Below are positions 27,102 through 33,624 of a stretch of 34,354 nt of DNA, one piece after another. The stretch spans positions 1-34,354 of the forward strand of contig NZ_JAIQLH010000123.1 of the NCBI RefSeq assembly GCF_020037025.1, read 5' to 3'. Below the pieces are notes generated by a model, which worked only from the letters and a program-made list of their open reading frames with translations, was not told the DNA's origin and did no database searches. The translations under genes and the position numbers were made by a program. Position 1 is the first letter of the stretch; each line of letters opens with the position of its first letter. Source of the stretch: Streptomyces huiliensis. Its GTDB lineage: Bacteria; Actinomycetota; Actinomycetes; Streptomycetales; Streptomycetaceae.

Positions 27102-27142
27102 CCGGTGGGCGGCCCGCGCCTGTGCCGCGGGCCGCCCACCGG
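27102..27142 (-). terminator. Strong hairpin between pdxS and pdxT
   Basis: Perfect 17-base arms (27102-27118 and 27126-27142; CCGGTGGGCG against CGCCCACCGG at the outer ends) with a seven-base loop, 12 bases past the pdxS stop. No T-rich run follows. It could be a partial terminator or an mRNA-stabilising hairpin within the pdxS-pdxT transcript. Confidence 0.75.
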
Positions 27143-27154
27143 GGACTGCGGGGA

Positions 27155-28063
27155 CTACCAGCCGCGGTTGGCGTACCGCTCGGCCTCGGGGAGGGTGTCG
27201 CAGTTGATGCCGACCATGGCCTCGCCCAGGTTGCGGGAGGCGTCCGCGATGACCTTCGGGTCGTCGTAGAAGGTGGTGGCCTTCACGATGGCCGCGGCGC
27301 GCTTGGCCGGGTCACCGGACTTGAAGATGCCGGAGCCGACGAAGACGCCCTCGGCGCCGAGCTGGCGCATCAGCGCGGCGTCGGCGGGGGTGGCGACACC
27401 ACCGGCGGAGAACAGCACCACCGGCAGCTTGCCGAGCTCGGCGACCTCCTTGACCAGCTCGTACGGGGCGCGCAGCTCCTTGGCGGCGGCGAAGAGCTCG
27501 TTGTTGTCGAGGGCGCGCAGCTTGCCGATCTCGTTCTTGATCTGGCGCAGGTGGCGGACGGCCTCGACGACGTTGCCGGTACCGGCCTCGCCCTTGGAAC
27601 GGATCATGGCCGCGCCCTCGGCGATGCGGCGCAGGGCCTCGCCCAGGTTGGTGGCACCGCAGACGAACGGGGTGGTGAAGGCCCACTTGTCGCTGTGGTT
27701 GACCTCGTCGGCGGGGGTCAGGACCTCGGACTCGTCGATGTAGTCGACACCGAGCGACTGGAGGACCTGGGCCTCGACGAAGTGGCCGATGCGGGACTTG
27801 GCCATGACGGGGATGGAGACGGCGCCGATGATCTCTTCGATCATGTTCGGGTCGGACATCCGGGCCACGCCGCCGTCCTTGCGGATGTCGGCCGGGACCC
27901 GCTCCAGGGCCATGACCGCCACCGCGCCCGCGTCCTCGGCGATCTTCGCCTGCTCGGCGTTGACGACGTCCATGATCACGCCGCCCTTGAGCTGCTCGGC
28001 CATGCCGCGCTTGACGCGTGCGGTGCCGGTCTCGGGGTTGGGGGACGTGCTGGGGGTGGACAC
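27155..28063 (-). CDS. pdxS: Pyridoxal 5'-phosphate synthase lyase subunit PdxS
   Basis: Product of 302 residues. It makes PLP from ribose 5-phosphate, glyceraldehyde 3-phosphate and ammonia supplied by PdxT. Visible residues: Asp32 (GGVIMDVVN), Lys89 (VMAKSRIGH), which forms the first covalent intermediate, and Lys157 (IRSKGEAGTGN), the second. The C-terminal stretch GINCDTLPEAERYANRGW is typical. GTG start with GAGG eight bases upstream. The 178 bases upstream (28064-28241) show only imperfect GC inverted repeats near 28205-28243 that may end the LemA-like gene; I could not pick a promoter. Confidence 0.97.
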   Translation of the reverse strand: MSTPSTSPNPETGTARVKRGMAEQLKGGVIMDVVNAEQAKIAEDAGAVAVMALERVPADIRKDGGVARMSDPNMIEEIIGAVSIPVMAKSRIGHFVEAQVLQSLGVDYIDESEVLTPADEVNHSDKWAFTTPFVCGATNLGEALRRIAEGAAMIRSKGEAGTGNVVEAVRHLRQIKNEIGKLRALDNNELFAAAKELRAPYELVKEVAELGKLPVVLFSAGGVATPADAALMRQLGAEGVFVGSGIFKSGDPAKRAAAIVKATTFYDDPKVIADASRNLGEAMVGINCDTLPEAERYANRGW

Positions 28064-28241
28064 GATGTGACCTCACTATCCGGTGCGGTGATGCTGCAGC
28101 GTCATCAAAGCCGCCCGGGCGGTGGGGTGAAAGGGCCAATTCGGGGCGGGTGGCTTGTGCGGGGCGGAGGGTGGGTTCTCCCGGGCTCCTTCCTGGGGGC
28201 CTTTCCGGGGAGGGCTTCCCGGGAGCCTTCCCCGGGCGGGG

Positions 28242-28796
28242 TCAGCCGCCCGGACGTTCCACGAGCGGCGCCGGGGGCTCGTCGTCCATCTCGAAGGCGA
28301 GCGGGAAGGGGGCGTGACCGGCCAGCCGGAACCAGCGCACCACCCGGTGCCGGCGCACCGCCCGGGCCGCGCGGACCGCGTCGTTGTGGAAACGGCGGGC
28401 CATCGGCACCCGGCGGACGGCCTGGTCGAGCTCGACGAGCGACTCCTCACCGCCCGGCGCCTCGCGGACGGCCGCCGTCTGCGCGCTCTCGGCGAACACC
28501 GCGCGCAGCGCCTGGCTCAGCTCGCTCTCGGCGACCTCCCGCTGCTCCTCCTCGGCCTGCCGGGCGGCGTGCGCGGCCTGGTAGAGGACGATCGACGCGG
28601 CCGGGTCGAGGACCCCGGCGGTGGCGAGCTCCTGGGCGACCGAGGCGCGGCGCAGCAGTTGGGCGTCCAGGGCGGCGCGTGCCGCGTCGATGCGGCTGTG
28701 CAGCCGGTCCAGGCGGCCGGCGGTCCAGCTGAGGTAGATGCCGACGAGGACCAGGGCGGTCACCGTCCACACGAAGATCCAGAGAGAATCCGTCAC
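28242..28796 (-). CDS. LemA-like membrane-anchored helical protein
   Basis: Product of 184 residues. One N-terminal membrane helix (LWIFVWTVTALVLVGIYLSW) precedes a helical domain. I assign LemA-like from RLHSRIDAARAALDAQLLRRASVAQELA (compare the LemA signature around IDVQLKRR..LIPNLV) and RFHNDAVRAARAVRRHRVVRWFRLAGHAPFPLAFEMDD (compare YNDAV..YNT.I..FP...IA...GF....YFE). Length agrees with LemA. No TPM-domain partner gene, often seen next to lemA, is adjacent. GTG start; the ribosome site is weak. Function unknown. The similarity is partial, so a general coiled-coil membrane protein is the alternative. Confidence 0.65.
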   Translation of the reverse strand: MTDSLWIFVWTVTALVLVGIYLSWTAGRLDRLHSRIDAARAALDAQLLRRASVAQELATAGVLDPAASIVLYQAAHAARQAEEEQREVAESELSQALRAVFAESAQTAAVREAPGGEESLVELDQAVRRVPMARRFHNDAVRAARAVRRHRVVRWFRLAGHAPFPLAFEMDDEPPAPLVERPGG

Positions 28797-28860
28797 GCCG
28801 GGTCACAGTACCCGTCCGGACGGCGGCCGACGGCCACCTCCCCGGGCTCCCCGGGCGGCC

Positions 28861-28951
28861 TCTCCACCCGTGGGTGGACGACGGGTGGAGACGGGCCGCG
28901 GAGAAATCTACCCGTGCTCCGATCCGTCTCCACCCGGCCCGCGCCTAGCGT
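28861..28951 (+). promoter_or_regulatory. Repeated TCTCCACCCG operator-like motifs and putative promoter
   Basis: TCTCCACCCGT (28861-28871) and its exact reverse complement ACGGGTGGAGA (28881-28891) form an inverted repeat. TCTACCCGT (28907-28915) and TCTCCACCCGG (28927-28937) follow in direct orientation. A possible -10 TAGCGT lies at 28946-28951, so the last copy would sit in the promoter spacer of the plus-strand VC0807-type gene. The arrangement suggests a regulator site; the regulator is unknown. Confidence 0.5.
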
Positions 28952-29028
28952 CGTGGGTGGCAGAACTCCCGTCCACGCGGCGGGGTTTCACCACTCCCGG
29001 GAAACCGTCGAGGCAAGGGGGTCGTCCC

Positions 29029-29724
29029 ATGCGACCGCACGTCCCGCGCGCCAGGCGCGCCCTGCTCACCACACCGATCGTCGTCATCGTCCTCCCGCTG
29101 GCGCTGTACTACGTGCTCCGCGCCCAGGGAGCCCCCGCGTGGCAGGCGCTGCTGCTCAGCAGCCTTCCGCCGGTCGCGCACTCCGTCGCGGCGGCCGTCA
29201 GGGGCCACCGGGTCGGATACGTCGACCTGCTGGTGATCGGCCTGCTGGTGATATCCGCGGCGACCTCACTGGTCAGCGGGGATCCCCGGGGGCTGCTGCT
29301 GAAGGACGCGGCGCTCCCGGCGGCTCTCGGGCTGGGCATCGGAGCGACGCTGTGGGCCGCCCGGCCGTTCGCCTTCCGGTTCGGCCACCAGTTCCGCTCC
29401 GGCGTCGCGGCGGAACGAGCGGAGCGGTACTGGCGGGAGCTCCCCGCCTTCCGGCAGGCGCTGCGGTCGCTCACCCTGCTGTGGGCCGGCGCGGAACTGC
29501 TCGACGCCCTGCTGAGCGCGACGGAGGCGCTGGTCCTGCCCGTCGACGCGGTGCCGCTGCTGGGCCGCGCGCAGTCGCTGGCCGTCGTGGGCGCGGTGGC
29601 CCTCCTCAGCGTCCGCCGCAGCCGGCGGTTCCGCGGCCGGTACGGGATACCGCTGTTCGGCTTCCGGGAGCCGGCGGGGGCGGAGGAAGCGGAGATACGC
29701 GGACGGGCTCCGGGGCTGGTGTGA
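29029..29724 (+). CDS. VC0807-type multi-pass membrane protein
   Basis: Product of 231 residues with about six membrane helices (for example IVVIVLPLALYYVLRA, LLVIGLLVISAATSLV and the C-terminal LLGRAQSLAVVGAVALLSV). The pattern LPLALYYVLRA...LLSSLPP...GDPRGLLLKDA...WRELPAFRQALRSLTLLW fits the VC0807 family of uncharacterised membrane proteins. Function unknown. The ATG at 29029 has AAGGGGG about eight bases upstream and starts just before the first helix. It is divergent from the LemA-like gene and convergent with pimA. Its upstream region carries repeated TCTCCACCCG motifs, suggesting it is a regulated target. Confidence 0.75.
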   Translation: MRPHVPRARRALLTTPIVVIVLPLALYYVLRAQGAPAWQALLLSSLPPVAHSVAAAVRGHRVGYVDLLVIGLLVISAATSLVSGDPRGLLLKDAALPAALGLGIGATLWAARPFAFRFGHQFRSGVAAERAERYWRELPAFRQALRSLTLLWAGAELLDALLSATEALVLPVDAVPLLGRAQSLAVVGAVALLSVRRSRRFRGRYGIPLFGFREPAGAEEAEIRGRAPGLV

Positions 29725-29814
29725 GTGAAGGGTGCGGGTCTCCGGAGCCGAGCGTCGGCCAGGCCGAGGTACGCGTGAGCCCTGCGGTCAGGTGGCCGGG
29801 GCCGGGCCAGTTCC

Positions 29815-29878
29815 GGAGCCTGGGTCAGGCCCAGGCTCCGGGCGGATCCTGAGGTCCGGGCCGGTCCCCGGGGACCGG
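29815..29878. terminator. Two hairpins between convergent VC0807-type gene and pimA
   Basis: First hairpin: GGAGCCTGGG (29815-29824), loop TCAGG, CCCAGGCTCC (29830-29839), perfect. Second: the 18-base palindrome CCGGTCCCCGGGGACCGG (29861-29878), two bases beyond the pimA stop. Together they can end both convergent transcripts. The remaining 90 bases of this gap show nothing I recognise. Confidence 0.65.
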
Positions 29879-29879
29879 G

Positions 29880-31298
29880 TCAGTCCCGGGCGAGGCCCAG
29901 CCGGGCCCGCAGGCCGGTCCGTTCGTCCGTGGCCACGGAGGCCGCTCCGGCGGTGACCGTCTCGTAGACGGCGAGGATGTCGGCGCCGACGGTCGCCCAG
30001 TCGAAGCGGCGGACGTGCCGGCTGCCCCGCTCGCTCAGCTCCGCCCGGCGGGCGGGGTCGGCGAGGAGGCGGACGGCCGCGGCGGCCAGGGCGTCCGCGT
30101 CCTCGTTGGCGAACAGTTCGCCGGCGGCGCCCCGGTCCAGGACCTGGGCGAAGGCGTCCAGGTCGCTGGCGAGGACGGGAGCACCGGCCGACATCGCCTC
30201 GACGAGGATGATGCCGAAGGACTCGCCGCCGGTGTTGGGAGCCACGTAGAGGTCGACACTGCGGAGCAGCCGGGCCTTGTCCTCGTCACTGACCATCCCG
30301 AGGAACTCGACGGCGTCCCGCGCCTCCCGGGGCAGGGCGGCGACGGCCTCCTCCTCGTCGCCGCGCCCGGCCACCAGCAGCCGGGTGCCGGGGCGCTCGG
30401 CGAGGATCTTCGGCAGGGCGCGCATCAGGACGGGCAGGCCCTTGCGGGGCTCGTCGATCCGGCCGATGAAGCCGATCGTCGCCGGGCGGGCGGGGTCTGC
30501 GGAGGCACCGGCGGGGAGGGAGTCCGGGCCGGGGTCTCCGGCGCCCTGAGGGGCGACAGCGGCGGCAAGGTCCTCCGAGGCCACGCGGGGGCGGGGGTCG
30601 CCGGACCGGGGTTCGCCCGGTCGCCCGGGCCCGGGCTCCGGGACGGCGGACTCGGCGGCACCGGACGCCTGCGCACCGGGAGCCGGGTGCGCGGCGGGAG
30701 CCGGGTTCCCGCCCGTGCGGTCATGCGCGGTCGTCCCCACGCCCGTCCACTCCGGGCGCGGCTCGGCGCGGGCGAAGAAGTCGACGTCGACGCCGTTGGG
30801 GATGACGACCGCGTCCCCGCCGAGGTGCTCGACCAGGGTGCGGCGGGCGTACTCGCTCACGGCGATGCGCGCGCTGATCTTCTCCAGGGCGGGCTGGAGG
30901 ATCGGATAGGCGGCGATCATCGCCCGCGAGCGGGGGTTGGAGGTGTGGAAGGTGGCGACGATGGGCCCCTGGGCGGCCCAGCAAGCCAGCAGGCCGAGCG
31001 ACGGGGAGGTGGGCTCGTGGATGTGGATGACGTCGAAGTCGCCCTCGTGGAGCCAGCGGCGCACCCGGGCCGCGGAGAGGAAGCCGAAGTTGAGCCGGGC
31101 CACCGAACCGTTGTACGGGACCGGGACGGCCCGGCCCGCGGAGACCACGAACGGCGGCAGCCGCGTCCCGTCGTCCGCCGGGGCCAGGACGGAGACCTCG
31201 TGTCCCCGCCGGATGAGGTGTTCGGCGAGGTCGCGGATGTGGAACTGGACGCCGCCGGGCACGTCCCAGGAGTAGGGGCAGACGATCCCGATCCTCAC
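29880..31298 (-). CDS. pimA: Phosphatidylinositol alpha-mannosyltransferase PimA-like, with hinge insertion
   Basis: Product of 472 residues, about 90 longer than the usual ~380. GT-B retaining glycosyltransferase that adds the first mannose from GDP-mannose to phosphatidylinositol at the inner membrane face. N-terminal Rossmann domain with PYSWDVPGGVQ, IHEPTSPS and His118 (ATFHTS); C-terminal domain with GFIGRIDEPRKG (Arg280, Lys286) and GESFGIILVEAMSAG. Between them lies a Pro/Ala/Gly-rich insertion (about 184-270) absent from the enzymes I know. GTG start with GGAGG five bases upstream, overlapping the stop of the acyltransferase by four bases (GTGA). The pgsA-acyltransferase-pimA order strongly supports the role. 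Confidence 0.9.
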   Translation of the reverse strand: MRIGIVCPYSWDVPGGVQFHIRDLAEHLIRRGHEVSVLAPADDGTRLPPFVVSAGRAVPVPYNGSVARLNFGFLSAARVRRWLHEGDFDVIHIHEPTSPSLGLLACWAAQGPIVATFHTSNPRSRAMIAAYPILQPALEKISARIAVSEYARRTLVEHLGGDAVVIPNGVDVDFFARAEPRPEWTGVGTTAHDRTGGNPAPAAHPAPGAQASGAAESAVPEPGPGRPGEPRSGDPRPRVASEDLAAAVAPQGAGDPGPDSLPAGASADPARPATIGFIGRIDEPRKGLPVLMRALPKILAERPGTRLLVAGRGDEEEAVAALPREARDAVEFLGMVSDEDKARLLRSVDLYVAPNTGGESFGIILVEAMSAGAPVLASDLDAFAQVLDRGAAGELFANEDADALAAAAVRLLADPARRAELSERGSRHVRRFDWATVGADILAVYETVTAGAASVATDERTGLRARLGLARD

Positions 31299-32578
31299 GG
31301 CGCCTCCGTTCCCGGGCCGGCGGCCGGCCGGGGGTGCGGACCGGCGTCAGGGCCCGGCTCCGGCTCGCTGCGGGAGGGGGAGGTCGAGGGCGACGACGAG
31401 GGCGACGGCGAGCCGTTCGCGGCGGTCGGGCCGGTGTCCGTGCCCGGCCCGGGCGCGGCAGCCGAGTCGGCCTCACCGCACGAGCCGGCCTCACCATGCG
31501 GGCCGACCTCACCGCGCGAACCGGCGTCGGTGGCCGGGGCCGGCCCGGAGTCGGCGCCCGACGCGGAGCCGGCGGTGTCCGTAACCGTCCCGGCGGCCGA
31601 GCGCGACGGCGTGGCGGCCGCGGCCGGGCCGTCGGCAGGGCGGGTCCCCGCGCCGGGCGGCGGCTCGTCGCCGGGGCGGGCGCCGCCTCCCGCCGGGGCC
31701 AGGTCGGCGAGCCAGAGGCGCTGGAGCATGTGCCAGTCCTGGGGGTGCTCGGCGATGCCGGAGGCGAACGCGTCGGCCAGGGCCTGGGTCATCGCGGCGG
31801 CCTTCTCCGGGCGGGTGCCGGTCTCCGGGACCTCGACGGGCGGGTGCACGCGCCCCTGGAGCACCGGGGAGCGGTCGTACCAGAGGGTGACGGGCAGCAG
31901 GACGGCACCGGTCTGCACGGCCAGCCGGGCCGGGCCGCCGGGCATCTTGGTGGCCTCGCCGAAGAAGGAGACCTCGATGCCGTGGGCGGACAGGTCGCGG
32001 TCGGCGACCAGGCAGACGAGCCCGCCGGCCCGCAGCCGGCGGGAGAGGACGCCGAAGGCGGTGCCCCCGGCGTGCGGGAGGACCTCCATGCCCAGGCCCT
32101 CGCGGTAGGCGACGAACCGGTCGTACAGCGACTCCGGCTTCAGCCGCTCGGCGACGGTGGTGAAGGGCACGCCCAGCCGGGTGGTGACCCAGGCGCCGGC
32201 CAGGTCGTAGTTGCCCATGTGGGGCAGGGCCAGGATCACGCCCCGCCCGGCGGCCAGCGCCTCCTCCAGGTGGTGCAGGCCCTCGGGCGCGAAGCCGGAA
32301 CGGACCCGCTCGCGGCTCCAGGCGGGCAGTCGGAAGGATTCCATCCAGTAGCGCATGTAGGAGCGCATGCCCTCCCGGGACAGCCGGGCGAGGCGGGCGG
32401 GCGAGGCGTCGGGGACGACGCGGGCGAGGTTGGCCTCCAGCCGGAGCACGCCCTTGCCCCGCCGCCGCCAGGCCACGTCGGCGATCTCGCGGCCCAGCCG
32501 CGTCGCCACCGGCTCCGGGAGCCGCTTGACGGCACCCCACCCCAGCCCGTACAGGGCGTCCGTCAGCTGGTCCTTCAC
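31295..32578 (-). CDS. Phosphatidylinositol mannoside acyltransferase (PatA-like) with disordered tail
   Basis: Product of 427 residues. LpxL/HtrB-type acyltransferase; its mycobacterial counterpart PatA puts an acyl chain on the mannose of PIM1/PIM2. The catalytic HX4D motif is His120-Asp125 (LPHMGNYDLAG). GLVCLVADRD, FFGEATKMPGGPARLA and DWHMLQRLWLADL are further family marks. The enzyme core ends near residue 294; the remaining ~133 residues are a Pro/Ala/Gly/Ser/Glu-rich tail with short repeats, ending PSPSSSPSTSPSRSEPEP and beyond. GTG start with GGGGAGAG upstream, overlapping the pgsA stop (GTGA). Downstream pimA overlaps in the same way. Tail function is unknown to me. Confidence 0.88.
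   Translation of the reverse strand: MKDQLTDALYGLGWGAVKRLPEPVATRLGREIADVAWRRRGKGVLRLEANLARVVPDASPARLARLSREGMRSYMRYWMESFRLPAWSRERVRSGFAPEGLHHLEEALAAGRGVILALPHMGNYDLAGAWVTTRLGVPFTTVAERLKPESLYDRFVAYREGLGMEVLPHAGGTAFGVLSRRLRAGGLVCLVADRDLSAHGIEVSFFGEATKMPGGPARLAVQTGAVLLPVTLWYDRSPVLQGRVHPPVEVPETGTRPEKAAAMTQALADAFASGIAEHPQDWHMLQRLWLADLAPAGGGARPGDEPPPGAGTRPADGPAAAATPSRSAAGTVTDTAGSASGADSGPAPATDAGSRGEVGPHGEAGSCGEADSAAAPGPGTDTGPTAANGSPSPSSSPSTSPSRSEPEPGPDAGPHPRPAAGPGTEAP
31471..31524 (-). repeat. Three tandem 18-base units in the acyltransferase tail
   Basis: Units at 31471-31488, 31489-31506 and 31507-31524 share the frame CCTCACC(G/A)(C/T)(G/A)CG(A/G)(G/A)CCG(G/A) and encode six-residue Gly/Glu/Ala/Ser repeats (minus strand). 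Each differs at a few positions, so they are older than the mltG repeats. Confidence 0.7.
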
Positions 32579-33252
32579 CCGGTCTCTCCCCCTCCCACCG
32601 GCAGGCCGGCATCCGCCGCGGCGTCCGCCTCGGCCGCCTCCCGGCGGACGGTCACCACACGCTGGATCAGTGTCACGAGACTGCCCGCCGCCACGATCCA
32701 CAACGCGATCGGCAGCAGCACCTGGATGCCGGGCACACCGAACTTGTGCAGTCCGGAGAGCCCGCAGGCCACCAGCGAGATGACCAGCCGCTCGGCCCGC
32801 TCGACCAGGCCGTTGACCGCCACCGGGAGGCCGATGCTCTCCCCGCGCGCCTTGGTGTACGACACCACCTGGCCGCTGGCGAGGCAGAAGATCGCCACCG
32901 CGCACAGCAGGATGTTGTGCCCCTCGTAGGTCGCGTACCACAGGGCGAGGCCGCCGAAGATGGCCGCGTCGGCCACCCGGTCCAGCGTGGAGTCGAGGAA
33001 CGCCCCCCACCGGCTGGAGCGGCCGAGCTGCCGCGCCATGTTGCCGTCGACGAGGTCGGAGAAGACGAACAGGGTGATGGTGACCGTGCCCCAGAAGAAC
33101 TCGCCCATGGGGTAGAAGACCAGCGCTCCCGCCACCACACCACCGGTACCGATGAGGGTCACCGCGTCGGGACTGACGCCGAGGCGGATGAGCAGGGCGG
33201 CGAACGGCGTGAGAACACGCGTGAAGAACGCACGCGCGTACTTGTTCAGCAT
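32575..33252 (-). CDS. pgsA: Phosphatidylinositol phosphate synthase (CDP-alcohol phosphotransferase)
   Basis: Product of 225 residues with about six membrane helices. The CDP-alcohol phosphotransferase signature D-x2-D-G-x2-A-R-x8-G-x3-D-x3-D is complete in FSDLVDGNMARQLGRSSRWG followed by AFLDSTLD. In actinobacteria this subgroup joins CDP-diacylglycerol with inositol 1-phosphate. Context with a PIM acyltransferase and PimA supports that substrate over glycerol phosphate. The ATG gives the usual MLNKYARAFFTRVLTPFA; the AAGG site is close (two bases). It is first in the operon. A possible -10 TACGAT on the minus strand (plus 33309-33314) lies about 57 bases upstream, without a clear -35. Confidence 0.93.
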   Translation of the reverse strand: MLNKYARAFFTRVLTPFAALLIRLGVSPDAVTLIGTGGVVAGALVFYPMGEFFWGTVTITLFVFSDLVDGNMARQLGRSSRWGAFLDSTLDRVADAAIFGGLALWYATYEGHNILLCAVAIFCLASGQVVSYTKARGESIGLPVAVNGLVERAERLVISLVACGLSGLHKFGVPGIQVLLPIALWIVAAGSLVTLIQRVVTVRREAAEADAAADAGLPVGGGETG

Positions 33253-33624
33253 GGCCTTCCCGGAGGGTCGTGTGCGGGCCGAGTGGCCGAAGGGCCACCG
33301 GCTGGCCCATCGTAGCCAGGCCGCACCGGCCCGCCGCGCCCGCGTCGGACACCTCGGCCATGGCACGGATCACTCCACGGATCTCCCGCACATCTCCACG
33401 CGGAGATCCACCCCGAGATCCGCGCGGCCGGAGCGGGCCGGAGCGCGGCGGAACACGGCCGGGCACGGCGGGGCGCGCCACCCGAATGGCCGCGCTCCCC
33501 CGGGAGCGCCGACGGCGGCGCGCGCCGGGGCGGGCGGTCGCGCCACCGTGTGCGACGTATGGACGCAGCGTGACCACGGTGGAAAGCTCGAAGGATCGCA
33601 GGTGTCAACCGGAAGGCGAGGCAC
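33253..33624. other. Divergent intergenic region, pgsA / EF-G-like gene
   Basis: About 370 bases without a supportable gene. It must contain the start signals of both neighbours. I see nested inverted repeats: GGATCTCC (33379-33386) pairs with GGAGATCC (33402-33409), and inside it ATCTCC-ACGC-GGAGAT (33392-33407). More GGATCTC/GAGATCC half-sites follow, a possible operator cluster. Beyond the weak TACGAT for pgsA I could not identify promoters. Confidence 0.5.

Noticed and set aside
30015..32108. A 697-residue plus-strand frame opposite pimA and the acyltransferase
   Set aside because: No domain recognised; overlaps two coupled genes with conserved catalytic motifs on the minus strand.
31295..33577. 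One 760-residue protein covering the acyltransferase and pgsA region
   Set aside because: The frame extends upstream of the true GTG at 32578 only as a shadow of pgsA, which has a complete CDP-alcohol phosphotransferase signature in another frame.
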